From assembly GCF_052065415.1 (NCBI RefSeq), contig NZ_JBQHUB010000010.1:15472-79471 (forward strand): a DNA stretch of 64,000 bases, read 5' to 3'. The notes under the pieces were generated by a model. That model did no database searches and was not told where the DNA came from. It was given only the letters and a program-made list of their open reading frames with translations. Made by a program: the position numbers and the translations under genes. Below are positions 17,159-27,839 of the stretch, in pieces (position 1 is the first letter of the stretch; each line of letters starts with the position of its first letter). This DNA is from Pseudoflavonifractor_A sp022772585 (GTDB lineage Bacteria; Bacillota; Clostridia; Oscillospirales; Oscillospiraceae).

Positions 17159-18119
17159 CCTGCAGTACCCTCCATTCTACCTGAGCCCGCTTCAGAAATG
17201 CTTCCAGCGCTGCCAGCTCATGGCCGGCAATATGTATGGTACAGCAGCCGTAGGTGCCGGTGCAGTAAGTTTCCACCCGGTCCCGTACCAGCTCATAGGC
17301 GATGCCGGTCTCCAGCGCCATGCGGGAGAGCAGGGTGGAGGCGGTGTCCATGGGATAGATGATCTCCACGTTGACGCCTCCGGCGGGAAGGGACTGGCTG
17401 GAGGCCTCACTGAGCAGCTCGGACAGGACCTGGGGCTGCTTGAGAAAAATGTCCTTCACCTCGCCGGTGCACGTGAGCACGCCGTGGCTCAGGACCGACA
17501 CCCGGCTGCAAATCTGCTTGACCACATCCATCTGGTGGGTGACCACGATGATGGTGAGCCCCAGCTCCCGGTTGATCTTTTTCAGCAGCTCCAGGATGGA
17601 AATGGTGATATTGGGGTCCAGGGCTGAGGTGGCCTCGTCACAGAGCAGGATACGGGGCTCCATGGCCAGCGCCCTGGCAATGGCCACCCGCTGCTTCTGG
17701 CCGCCGCTGAGCTCCCTGGGGCGGGCGTTTTTCTTGTCATTGAGCTCCACCAGGGACAAAAGCTCGCTGACCCGCCTGTCGATCTCGGCGGCGGAACGCT
17801 TCCAGCACTTCATGGGCAGGGCGATATTCTGATATACGGTCATGCGGTCCATCAGAAGAAACTGCTGAAAGATCATGCCGATGTTGCTGCGGAAGCGGCG
17901 CATCTCCTGCTTGCTCAGCTGGCTGACCTCTACGCCGTCGATCTTCAGGCTTCCGCCGTCATAGGGCTCAAGACCGTTGATGCAGCGCAGCAGTGTGGAT
18001 TTCCCCGCGCCGCTGACGCCGATGAGCCCGTAGATCTCTCCGTCCCGGATCGTGATGTCGATATTCTTCAAAACTTCATTGCTGCCAAAGGACTTTTGCA
18101 GATGCCTGATCTCGATCAT
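17148..18119 (-). CDS. metN: Methionine ABC transporter ATP-binding protein
   Basis: 323 residues. Walker A GVSGAGKST, signature ELSGGQKQRVAIARAL, Walker B ILLCDEATSALD, H-loop VVTHQ, then a C-terminal NIL ligand-sensing domain (VNVEIIYPMDTASTLL onward). It powers methionine uptake. ATG 18119 has GGAGGGG upstream. No S-box riboswitch is visible in the 200-bp leader, so control by methionine, if any, is by another route. Confidence 0.95.
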   Translation of the reverse strand: MIEIRHLQKSFGSNEVLKNIDITIRDGEIYGLIGVSGAGKSTLLRCINGLEPYDGGSLKIDGVEVSQLSKQEMRRFRSNIGMIFQQFLLMDRMTVYQNIALPMKCWKRSAAEIDRRVSELLSLVELNDKKNARPRELSGGQKQRVAIARALAMEPRILLCDEATSALDPNITISILELLKKINRELGLTIIVVTHQMDVVKQICSRVSVLSHGVLTCTGEVKDIFLKQPQVLSELLSEASSQSLPAGGVNVEIIYPMDTASTLLSRMALETGIAYELVRDRVETYCTGTYGCCTIHIAGHELAALEAFLKRAQVEWRVLQDVL

Positions 18120-18334
18120 TTCATCCCCTCCGGTCAAAACGCAGTTTGTATGTGGAGTTATGTGGGAATAGAAGGATAAATCAACAGTGTTACTGTATCA
18201 TAAATGCCTGTACATGTTAAATTGGGTTTTCTAATGTAAGAATCCACAGAATATTTGCATTTTGAATAGGATTTTTGCACCAGATGAGGGGATTTGTGCA
18301 TTCCGGGGGGGCAAAGGGACGGCAGATGAAAAAA

Positions 18335-18360
18335 GCAGCGTCCCCGGCCGGGGACGCTGC
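18335..18360 (-). terminator. Terminator of the dhaL-dhaK-lsrF-VOC operon
   Basis: A perfect 13-bp GC-rich palindrome followed on the minus strand by TTTTTT (18329-18334), 30 bp past the last gene. The remaining 18120-18330 gap is AT-rich; it must hold the metN promoter, but I see no convincing -35. Confidence 0.85.
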
Positions 18361-18389
18361 TGCAAAACGATCATAATCAGCAGGCTGCC

Positions 18390-18713
18390 TTATTTTTCTT
18401 CATAGAGCTCGATAATGGCATCATCGTGGATGACAAAGGCCAGACGGACGGTGTCACTGAGCACCTCGGGCCCGAAAATGACCCGCTGGGCCTGGGCAAT
18501 ATAGGGGGCCATGTCATCCACCTTGTAGGCCACATGGGGCTGCTTGGAGAGGATCTCGGGGAACCGGGTGCCCTCTTCAAACTTCAGGTACTCGATCTTA
18601 TAGTCGTAGGCGTCAACGCTCTCGTTGACCCAGAAGCCGCCCCACTCGTTGTAGACCATGTTGGGCTTTTTGTTGAGCACGGGGATACCGATGTGCATAT
18701 ATTCGGCTGCCAT
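18390..18713 (-). CDS. Small VOC-superfamily-like protein
   Basis: 107 residues. The strand pattern with HVAYKVDDM in the middle and LAFVIHDDAIIELYEE at the end resembles one glyoxalase/VOC unit, whose His and Glu positions bind a metal. It is the last gene of the dhaL operon, 17 bp after the LsrF-like aldolase, so it may act as an isomerase or epimerase on the same phosphorylated ketose. It is not related in sequence to LsrG. The family call is moderate. Confidence 0.6.
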   Translation of the reverse strand: MAAEYMHIGIPVLNKKPNMVYNEWGGFWVNESVDAYDYKIEYLKFEEGTRFPEILSKQPHVAYKVDDMAPYIAQAQRVIFGPEVLSDTVRLAFVIHDDAIIELYEEK

Positions 18714-18730
18714 GGCAGTTCCTCCTGTCT

Positions 18731-19615
18731 TTATGATTCGGAAGCCAGCTCCTGATAGAACTGATACGCCTCCCGGTCGGTGAACTTCTCATGTACGATC
18801 TTGGCTACCGCCTGGCACATGGCGGCGGGGTGTTTGCTCTGGAAAATGTTGCGGCCCATGTCCACGCCCCGGGCGCCGTCGGAGATGGCGCGGTAGGCCA
18901 TGGTCAGCGCCTCGTCCTCGGGCAGCTTTTTGCCGCCGGCAATGACGATGGGCACGGGGCAGGCGGCCACTACCTTTTCAAAATCGTCGCAGTAGTAGGT
19001 CTTGACAAAGGATGCGCCCAGCTCGGCCAGCATCCGGGTGGCCAGCAGGAAATACTGGGTGGTGCGCTCCATCTCCTTGCCCACCGCGGTGACGCCCAGA
19101 ACGGGGATGCCGTAGCGCTCGCCGGCGTCCACGGCCCGGCAGAGGGTCTCCAGAGACCGGGCCTCGCCCGCGCCGCCGATGAAGCACTGCATGGCCACGG
19201 CGGAGGCGTTCATGCGGATGGCGGCCTCCATGTCGGCGCCCAGGCCGTTGCCGGTGCTCATGTCGTCCTTGAGAACGCTGGCGTCATAGGTGGCCCGCAG
19301 GCAGACGGGCTTTTGTACCGTGGGCGGGATGCAGGAGCGGATGGCGCCCCGGGTGGCCATGAGCACGTCGGCATACTGGCACAGGGGGGCGATGGTCACG
19401 TCCATGCGCTCCAGGCCCGCGGTGGAGCCCATGATGTAGCCGTGGTCAAAGGCCAGCATCACGGTGTTGCCGCTCCTGGGGTTAAAGAGGCGGGAGAGAC
19501 GGTTTTTCGCGCCCCAGTCGCCGTGGCCCAGGCCCTTGGCGAAGAATGTCTGCTCCGGGGCGGGAATGTCCAGATGATAGTCCTTTGCGGCCTTGTTTCC
19601 GATCGCGTCTGCCAT
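18731..19615 (-). CDS. lsrF: LsrF-like class I aldolase/thiolase
   Basis: 294 residues, closely following E. coli LsrF throughout: DWGAKNRLSRLFNPRSGNTV, LAFDHGY, GLERMDVTIAPL, CPVPIVIAGGKKLPEDEAL and GVDMGRNIFQS. The catalytic Lys is K205 in SFVKTYYCDD. LsrF moves an acetyl group from a phosphorylated autoinducer-2 derivative to CoA; relatives are DhnA-type fructose-bisphosphate aldolases. Here it lies 3 bp after dhaK in a kinase operon, so the substrate may be a ketose phosphate made by DhaKL rather than AI-2. No lsr transporter is nearby. Confidence 0.82.
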   Translation of the reverse strand: MADAIGNKAAKDYHLDIPAPEQTFFAKGLGHGDWGAKNRLSRLFNPRSGNTVMLAFDHGYIMGSTAGLERMDVTIAPLCQYADVLMATRGAIRSCIPPTVQKPVCLRATYDASVLKDDMSTGNGLGADMEAAIRMNASAVAMQCFIGGAGEARSLETLCRAVDAGERYGIPVLGVTAVGKEMERTTQYFLLATRMLAELGASFVKTYYCDDFEKVVAACPVPIVIAGGKKLPEDEALTMAYRAISDGARGVDMGRNIFQSKHPAAMCQAVAKIVHEKFTDREAYQFYQELASES

Positions 19616-19618
19616 GGC

Positions 19619-20617
19619 TTACTCCTTGCTGAACGCGGGGGTGCGGCAGGGCGTGTTCCACAGGCGGAGGAACTCGTCGTCCCACCTGGCGATGTTCATC
19701 TGGAAGCCGCCGGCCTCCTGCACGGTGAGGATCTCGCCCACCATATTGCCAACGACCTCAACGCCCTTGGCCTTCAGGAACTCCACGGTGTCCTTGAACA
19801 GCACCAGCATCTCCATCATGGTGGTGGCGCCGCAGCCGTTGATCATGACAAAGGCCCTGTCGCCGGCCTTCAGCTCCAGATTTTTGCACAGGGCCTCGGC
19901 CACCGTGGCTACCGTGTCCCTGGAGGACATCATGGGCACCCGGACGCCGCCGCCCTCGCCGTGCTGGCCGGCGCCGATCTCCATAAGGTCGGTCTCGCCC
20001 AGGTCGCCGAAGGACATGCCGTTCTGGGGATGGGTGGCGTCGGTGGACTTGACGGTGATGGAGGCCATGCTGTCGGCGTAGCGCTGGGCGATGTCGGCTA
20101 CCTCGTCCAGGGTCTTGCCCTCCCGGGCGGCCGCGGCGGCGATGTGGTACAGGGCCACTGCGCCGGCCAGGCCTCGCTGGTTATTCTCGCCGTTGGGATC
20201 GAACTGGATCTCCTCGCCGGTGACCACCTGGCGGACATTGAGACCGGCCTTCCTGGCCAGCTTCATGGCCTGCTTGCCGGCCAGCTGGTCGCCGGCGTAG
20301 TTCAAGGTCAGCAGCAGCACGCCGTGGCCCTTGTCGGCCATCCTCATGGCGTCAAACACCAGCTGGCCGTTGGGAGCGGCGAAGATATCGCCCACAGCCT
20401 GGATGTCCAGCATGCCCTTGCCCACAAAGCCGGCCTGGGCGGGCTCATGGCCGGAGCCGCCGTAGGTGACGATGGTCACGCGGTCGGCATTGGCCAGGTC
20501 CTTGCTGATGACCAGATGGCCCTCCACGTCCAGGATATCGCTGTAAGCCAGCCCCAGACCGGCCAGTTCCTCGTCGGTGACCGTCTCGGGGGCGTTGATG
20601 AACTTCTTCATTTTCAT
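19619..20617 (-). CDS. dhaK: Dihydroxyacetone kinase substrate-binding subunit
   Basis: 332 residues of the DhaK fold. The His that binds the ketose covalently is H219 in MEIGAGQHGEGG; GGSGHEPA and the dimer-forming segments are present. The block after the His (GGGVRVPMM) differs from the E. coli GEPGIDRRPF sequence, which may signal another short ketose as substrate. Works with DhaL, whose gene ends 65 bp upstream. Confidence 0.9.
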   Translation of the reverse strand: MKMKKFINAPETVTDEELAGLGLAYSDILDVEGHLVISKDLANADRVTIVTYGGSGHEPAQAGFVGKGMLDIQAVGDIFAAPNGQLVFDAMRMADKGHGVLLLTLNYAGDQLAGKQAMKLARKAGLNVRQVVTGEEIQFDPNGENNQRGLAGAVALYHIAAAAAREGKTLDEVADIAQRYADSMASITVKSTDATHPQNGMSFGDLGETDLMEIGAGQHGEGGGVRVPMMSSRDTVATVAEALCKNLELKAGDRAFVMINGCGATTMMEMLVLFKDTVEFLKAKGVEVVGNMVGEILTVQEAGGFQMNIARWDDEFLRLWNTPCRTPAFSKE

Positions 20618-20682
20618 GGCAGAATACCTCCAGTCAAAATTTGGTGCCGATCAGATCCCGCCCGTGCGGGGAGAAAGCAAGG

Positions 20683-21291
20683 TTATGCTTCGGCCAGCCC
20701 CCGGAAGAAACAGGCCATGGACACAGCGCCGGCGTCGGGGGTGCCGATGGTCTTGGTGCCATAGCTCTTGGCCCGGCCGAACTTGGAGACGAAGTTTTTG
20801 GAGTCCTCCGCGCCCTGGGCAGCTGCCTGGGCGGCGGCGGCAAAGAGCCCGTCTGCACTGTCCCCCTCATAGGCCGCGATGGCCTGGCTGGCGGGAATGA
20901 GGGCGTCCATCATGGTCTTGTCCCCCACCTTGGCGCCCGACATATCGTCGATCTCCTCAAAGGCCCGGGCAAAAATGGCCTTGATGCCCTCTATGCCGAT
21001 CTCATCTCCCACGGGAGCGTCCTCCTGCATGCCGTCCAGCCAGGTGTTCCAGAGAGGAACGGCGCTGCCGCCGTTGAGGGACATGACGGCCATGGCGGCG
21101 TCGTCCAGCATGGACTGGATGCCGCCGTCCGAGGCGTCCACCGCCGCGGAGATGGCGCCTGCGATCTTGGCCATGGTCAGACCGTGGTCGGCGTCGCCGA
21201 ATTTGGAGTCGATCTCAGTCAGCTCATCCTCCGCGGCAATGACGGCCGCGCAGGCATTTTTTAGGCGTGCTGCGAATTCAGTCTTTGTCAT
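20683..21291 (-). CDS. dhaL: Dihydroxyacetone kinase nucleotide-binding subunit
   Basis: 202 residues, all-helical DhaL barrel with the metal/nucleotide motif DSKFGDADHGLTM and the AGAKVGDKTMMDAL-like segment near 140. In PTS-driven systems DhaL keeps bound ADP that DhaM re-phosphorylates; no dhaM is in this window, so this may be an ATP-dependent kinase or use a DhaM elsewhere. First gene of the operon; SD GGGAGG 9 nt upstream. Confidence 0.9.
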   Translation of the reverse strand: MTKTEFAARLKNACAAVIAAEDELTEIDSKFGDADHGLTMAKIAGAISAAVDASDGGIQSMLDDAAMAVMSLNGGSAVPLWNTWLDGMQEDAPVGDEIGIEGIKAIFARAFEEIDDMSGAKVGDKTMMDALIPASQAIAAYEGDSADGLFAAAAQAAAQGAEDSKNFVSKFGRAKSYGTKTIGTPDAGAVSMACFFRGLAEA

Positions 21292-21333
21292 ATGTTGCTG
21301 CCTCCCGTTTTGACAGAATCAACAAATTTCCGG

Positions 21334-21361
21334 AGTATAATCCATTCTAACATAATGTCTG
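21334..21361 (-). promoter_or_regulatory. Candidate promoter of the dhaL operon, overlapping the left repeat
   Basis: Minus strand CAGACA (21356-21361), 16-bp spacer, TATACT (21334-21339). The -35 lies inside the end of the left inverted repeat. Confidence 0.45.
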
Positions 21362-21465
21362 CTGAATAAACCGCTTTGCGGTTTATTCGTGCGGCAGCAG
21401 CCGCACAATTCGATCAAAAGGGCCATTCTCGGCCCTTTTGATCGAATTCAGGCATTGTTACAATG
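21352..21465 (+). repeat. Left 114-bp inverted repeat, three hairpins
   Basis: Contains in order AATAAACCGC/GCGGTTTATT, GTGCGGC/GCCGCAC, and a long stem AATTCGATCAAAAGGGCC/GGCCCTTTTGATCGAATT. The mate at 22500-22613 keeps all three stems. Confidence 0.85.
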
Positions 21466-21470
21466 CGTAT

Positions 21471-21600
21471 TTCCGATGAAGCGCCACAGCGCTTCATCGG
21501 AACGTGCAAGGTTTTTGGGCGGTTTCGCCCAAAAACCTTGCACCCGAACAAAGCTGTTTGGTCTTGTAAGCCTTGGCTTTCAAGGCCTACAGCTTTGTTC
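21471..21600 (+). repeat. Three further hairpins inside the left end
   Basis: Stems at 21471-21502 (TTCCGATGAAGCGC), 21504-21543 (GTGCAAGGTTTTTGGGCG) and 21546-21600 (GAACAAAGCTGT). The right end has no counterpart. The rest, to 21778, holds a weak terminator-like stem for cat (21669-21702) next to an A-tract. Confidence 0.75.
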
Positions 21601-21778
21601 AGTACGCATTAACATAGGCAGTATGCGTTTTCAAGGGATATGGACCGTCTTTTGACGGATGAAAAAACACACGCCCAGGAAGGAGGCTTCCGAAGCGCGT
21701 GTTGATTCAAGGTAACATGTCCGGGCGCGGAGAGGGGTTCCCATCTCCTTGACAGCAGTTTGGGAAACGGGCAGGATT

Positions 21779-22447
21779 CTATATAATATATTGCTGAAAC
21801 AGATCCACTTCTGACTGCAGCGTTTCCAGAAAACGGCTCACGTGGTATCCGTCGGCGGAGGCATGGTGGCACGTGATGGACAAGGGCATCACGGTCCTTC
21901 CGCTCTCCTCAAAAAACCTGCCCGCTTCCACGGAGGGGAAAAAGTACGTCTTGTTCTCATAGGTGTGAACGGCAAAGTGGCGGAAGGAGATCCACGGAAC
22001 ACAGGATACCGTGTACGCGTTGGGCGGCGGGGTCCGGCCGGCCTGCGCCAGGATGCCGTGATTGCCGCCGTACCGCGTGCTGTTCTCCAGATAAGAGCGG
22101 TAAAACGATTTGAAATCGTCATCATACTCCGTCCACATCAGGGAAAAGGTCTTGTCGTCATCGTGGAATACCGCATAGAGGGGAGTCAGGGTATCATAAT
22201 ACCCGATTTGGCCGTCTTTTTCCGCGATCTTGAATTCCTGCTGCCGGTTCAGGGTCCTGGTCACGAGCCACAGATAAGCGGGATAGAACTTCATGCCCGC
22301 CTGTTTCAGGGATGCTCTCATGTTGGTTACGTCCAGATCCGCCGTAATGGAATAGCCTGTGGGAGCCATCTTTGAAAAGTAGTAAAAGACCTGCCCGCGG
22401 GGCCATGTCCGCAGATCGACAGGCGTAAAACAGGGTTCCTTTTTCAC
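21779..22447 (-). CDS. cat: Chloramphenicol O-acetyltransferase, type A
   Basis: 222 residues, the normal CatA length. The catalytic His is in ITCHHASADGYH (H195 by this start, equal to the classic numbering), with the VPWISF and FFPSVEAGRF strands also typical. Acetyl-CoA-dependent inactivation of chloramphenicol is the likely role, but CatA relatives with other acceptors exist. GTG start with AGGAGG 7 nt upstream; a small hairpin (22469-22486, GGACCA/TGGTCC) sits just before the SD and could weaken translation. The gene is the only cargo of the repeat-bounded module. Confidence 0.85.
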   Translation of the reverse strand: MKKEPCFTPVDLRTWPRGQVFYYFSKMAPTGYSITADLDVTNMRASLKQAGMKFYPAYLWLVTRTLNRQQEFKIAEKDGQIGYYDTLTPLYAVFHDDDKTFSLMWTEYDDDFKSFYRSYLENSTRYGGNHGILAQAGRTPPPNAYTVSCVPWISFRHFAVHTYENKTYFFPSVEAGRFFEESGRTVMPLSITCHHASADGYHVSRFLETLQSEVDLFQQYII

Positions 22448-22499
22448 TGTGATCCCTCCTGATCAAATGGACCATGGTGTTGGTCCGTTCCTCTGTGGA

Positions 22500-22613
22500 C
22501 ATTGTAACAATGCCTGAATTCGATCAAAAGGGCTGAGAATAACCCTTTTGATCGAATTGTGCGGCTGCTGCCGCACGAATAAACCGCAAAGCGGTTTATT
22601 CAGCAGACATTAT
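22500..22613 (-). repeat. Right 114-bp inverted repeat
   Basis: Reverse complement of 21352-21465 with changes only in the loop-proximal part of the third stem. The 22614-22685 stretch beyond it shows nothing recognisable. Confidence 0.85.
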
Positions 22614-22685
22614 TATAGGGCAAGGCATCCGCTCCCACAACAAACGCTCCGTAGAGTTCAGGCCGGCCTAATGCCTGAAAGCATA

Positions 22686-22712
22686 CAGCCCCGGTCCATA
22701 GGACCGGGGCTG
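22686..22712 (-). terminator. Terminator after ppdK
   Basis: A 12-bp stem (22686-22697 with 22701-22712) with a 3-nt loop, 30 bp past ppdK; the T-tract is poor. Confidence 0.6.
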
Positions 22713-22741
22713 TGTTCGATCAATGCAGTTCAGCGGATGGA

Positions 22742-25378
<2,637 letters not shown>

Positions 25379-25412
25379 GTCAAACTCCTCCTTGATCATC
25401 TTAAACATAGAA

Positions 25413-25440
25413 ATTATACCATCTGACGGTGAAAATGCAA
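25413..25440 (-). promoter_or_regulatory. Promoter of ppdK
   Basis: Minus strand TTGCAT (25435-25440), 16-bp spacer, TATAAT (25413-25418). The rest of the AT- and purine-rich gap up to 25650 shows no other feature. Confidence 0.75.
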
Positions 25441-25658
25441 GAGTTAAGTCATAATTTCGGACGCGAAGGGTATTTTCGGCAAATTTGCGTCTTGGAAAGG
25501 CCTGAAAAGGGAAATTACAGAAGGAAGCCTACATAAAGTAGATAAAAATTTGCAATTTTTGCGTCAAGAAAAGTGTTCCAACAGAGAGAGGTCAAAAAGG
25601 ACAGAAAGAAAAAAGAAGAAATAGAAAAATCAGGAAAGATAGAGACTGCATAAAAAAC

Positions 25659-25690
25659 CAGGAGGCTTCTTAAAGATAAGAAACCTCCTG
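25659..25690 (-). terminator. Terminator of the ThrE-YjjG-SGNH-DUF4358 run
   Basis: Imperfect stem CAGGAGG...CCTCCTG (25659-25690) followed on the minus strand by TTTTTT. Confidence 0.7.
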
Positions 25691-25707
25691 TAAGCAGTGA
25701 GTAAGAC

Positions 25708-26187
25708 TTAATTCAATGTGTCTAAGACGGACTGTACGGCCTTTTGATCGGCAGCAACCACCAGCAGCACCGAATTTCCCTGCTGCTTAACGATGGCCTG
25801 GTCCAGTTTGGCCACCTCCTCAGGCTGGTAGGAGCGAAGGGCCTCCTTCTGGTCGGCTACCCGCTGCTCCAGGGCGGAGAGGGCGGTCTTGGCGGCCTCC
25901 TCGCCGGAGAGGGTGAGAACCGCCAGCTCCTCAGCGCCGGCGGTGAGGGAGGTGTACACGGCGCAGCCGGTGACACTCTGGGCGTCGATGCGGTAGAGCG
26001 CGCCGCAGGCAGTGTCGGCATCCATCTCCTCCAGTGGCTCGGAGAAAGCGTCCGAATCCAGCAGAGCCTGGGAGACGGCGGCAGGGTCATAGGGCTGCTG
26101 AGCGGAGGAGCCGCCGCCGCAGGCCGTGAGTAGCAGGCCCAGGGCCAGCGCCGGCAGGAGCAGGCGCAGGGATGCGAGACGATACAT
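25708..26187 (-). CDS. DUF4358 lipoprotein
   Basis: 159 residues with a lipoprotein signal (MYRLASLRLLLPALALGLLL, Cys in LLTACGGG). The mature part fits DUF4358: a strand-helix pattern with EELAVLTLSGEEAAKTALSALEQRVADQ, RSYQPEEVAKLDQAIVKQQGN and VLLVVAADQKAV. Function unknown; these genes often sit beside SGNH hydrolases and membrane acyltransferases, as here. ATG 26187 has AAAGGAAG 8 nt upstream. Confidence 0.8.
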   Translation of the reverse strand: MYRLASLRLLLPALALGLLLTACGGGSSAQQPYDPAAVSQALLDSDAFSEPLEEMDADTACGALYRIDAQSVTGCAVYTSLTAGAEELAVLTLSGEEAAKTALSALEQRVADQKEALRSYQPEEVAKLDQAIVKQQGNSVLLVVAADQKAVQSVLDTLN

Positions 26188-26218
26188 AGCAAAGACTTCC
26201 TTTCTCATTCCGGGCCCA

Positions 26219-27118
26219 TCACAGGGATACGGTGTGGCACATCAGATAGGAGAGCCACTCCTTGTACCAGGCCTTGGTGAAGTGGACGCCGTCCACGGTG
26301 TTTTCTTTGGCCAGGATGCCCTCGCTGTTGGAGAGGGCGGAGGCCACGTCCAGCAGAACTACCTGCTTCTCCTGGGCGAGCTGGGTAAAGATGGCGTTGT
26401 AAACGGCCACCTTCTCGTTGTTTACGTAGGAGCTCCAGTTCTTGGCGCAGAGCTCGGGATTCACGGGGACCAGGTTCTGTAAGTAAATGACGGCGCCGGG
26501 CTGGGTGGCCCGGACCTTGTCGATGAGGGCAGCAAATTTGTCGTGGAACCCCTGGTCGTCGTAGTATCCCAGTTCGTTGATGCCAAGGGAGAGGTAGACC
26601 TTTTTGAACTGGCCCTGGCAGGCCTCCAGAGCGCCCTGGATGGAGTACTTGACTCCGCCCAGCTCAATGACCTTTTTGGGATCATCCTCCATCACGTCAA
26701 AGACGGTGATGCCCTTGTAACAGAAAAAGGTGGTATCCTTGATGCCGCTGAAGAGCTGCAGCCCGTCGGTACGGGAGTCGCCGATGAACAGCGCGTCGGA
26801 GAAGTAGGACATATCCACCGCCGGGCTTTCGGGAGCGGGCTGGGTATAGTCATAAGCAGGAGTGGAGGGCGTGGGCGCGGGGGTGGGCGCCGGAGAGGCC
26901 GACGGCACAGCCGACTGGGCGGCCGGGGGCGGGGTGGCCATGGAGGGGGGCGCGGGTGTTACCGTCGGGCTTTCGGAAGCGGTGGGAGAGGGGCTGGGCG
27001 AGGGCTGGAGGGCCCGGGAGAGGGTGGGGGCCATGAGAAGACCGGTCACCACCACCAGACCTGCCAGCAGCAGGGGGAGGGAGGGACGGCGGGGCGGCCG
27101 CTGACTGGATTGGGACAT
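26219..27118 (-). CDS. Membrane-anchored SGNH/GDSL hydrolase
   Basis: 299 residues. N-terminal signal anchor (PLLLAGLVVVTGLLMAP), a ~50-residue Pro/Ser/Thr/Ala linker, then an SGNH domain with FIGDSRTDGL (nucleophile Ser), SLGINELGYYD and the Asp-His pair in DGVHFTKAWYKEW. Probably removes or transfers O-acetyl groups on a cell-surface polymer. Six bp after the YjjG-type gene and 31 bp before the DUF4358 gene, so one transcript. Confidence 0.85.
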   Translation of the reverse strand: MSQSSQRPPRRPSLPLLLAGLVVVTGLLMAPTLSRALQPSPSPSPTASESPTVTPAPPSMATPPPAAQSAVPSASPAPTPAPTPSTPAYDYTQPAPESPAVDMSYFSDALFIGDSRTDGLQLFSGIKDTTFFCYKGITVFDVMEDDPKKVIELGGVKYSIQGALEACQGQFKKVYLSLGINELGYYDDQGFHDKFAALIDKVRATQPGAVIYLQNLVPVNPELCAKNWSSYVNNEKVAVYNAIFTQLAQEKQVVLLDVASALSNSEGILAKENTVDGVHFTKAWYKEWLSYLMCHTVSL

Positions 27119-27124
27119 GGATGA

Positions 27125-27838
27125 TTACCTCGTTTCAGGGATGATGGGGTCGCCCAGCAGCAGGGCGCGGAGGGCGTCAAAATCGTGAACCTCCCAGGTG
27201 GGGCGGACGGCGGTGGCATTGGGCAGGCTGTGGGGATTGTACCACACGGTGTCCAGCCCGGCGTTGATGCCGCCCTGGATGTCGGAGAGCAGATTGTCCC
27301 CCACCACCACGGCCCGCTCCGGAGAGCGGATGTCCATGGCACGGAGGACCAGCTCAAAGAACCGGGCCTGTGGCTTCTGGCAGCCCAGCTCCTCCGAGAT
27401 GAACAGGCCGCTGAAATAGGGTGGCAGGGGGGAGCGGGAGAAGCGCCCCCGCTGGGCGGAGGCCACGCCGTTGGTGACGATGGCCAGGGTGCAGCAGGGA
27501 GCCAGGGCGGCGCAGAGCTCCTCCGCCCCGGGCAGAAGATCATTTCCCTCCGCCAGATGGTCCAGGTAGCAGCGGTTGAATTCCAGGGGATCGTCCTGTC
27601 CGCCCATGACATGGGAGAACACGGCAAAGCGCTCCCGCAACAGCTCCTCCCGGCCGATGGTGCCCAGGTCGAAGCGGTGCCACAGGGCCCGGTTGATGGC
27701 CAGGTAGAGGGATTCGGTCACATCGTCAAAGGGGTAGCCGTGCTCCTCCAGGGCCCGGCGGAGGGCTTTACGCTCGGCCAGGTCAAAGTCGAAGAGGGTA
27801 TTGTCGGCATCAAAGAGAACATAGTCATAGCGGGGCAT
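27125..27838 (-). CDS. YjjG-family HAD phosphatase (noncanonical pyrimidine nucleotidase)
   Basis: 237 residues, HAD fold: motif I FDADNTLFDFD with nucleophile and acid Asp, motif II VTNGV, motif III Lys in CQKPQARFF, motif IV VVGDNLLSDIQGG. YjjG removes phosphate from noncanonical pyrimidine nucleotides such as 5-fluoro-dUMP. The stop is 1 bp from the ThrE-like gene upstream (27840), so tightly coupled. GGAGGT lies before ATG 27838. Confidence 0.87.
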   Translation of the reverse strand: MPRYDYVLFDADNTLFDFDLAERKALRRALEEHGYPFDDVTESLYLAINRALWHRFDLGTIGREELLRERFAVFSHVMGGQDDPLEFNRCYLDHLAEGNDLLPGAEELCAALAPCCTLAIVTNGVASAQRGRFSRSPLPPYFSGLFISEELGCQKPQARFFELVLRAMDIRSPERAVVVGDNLLSDIQGGINAGLDTVWYNPHSLPNATAVRPTWEVHDFDALRALLLGDPIIPETR

Positions 27839-27839
27839 A

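Larger units (their letters stand above)
21352..22613. mobile_element. Inverted-repeat-bounded cat module
   Basis: Two 114-bp inverted repeats with about three mismatches (21352-21465 and 22500-22613) enclose ~1.03 kb holding one chloramphenicol acetyltransferase gene. No transposase is inside. It looks like a non-autonomous, MITE-like cassette. No clear target-site duplication could be fixed. Confidence 0.65.

Noticed and set aside
18120..18334. Possible SAM (S-box) riboswitch upstream of metN
   Set aside because: The conserved S-box core and terminator arrangement are not present; the region is only AT-rich.
21352..22613. Reading the hairpin repeats around cat as a CRISPR array or attC integron cassette
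   Set aside because: There are no regular direct repeats with spacers, and the ends are inverted copies of each other, not a single attC site.
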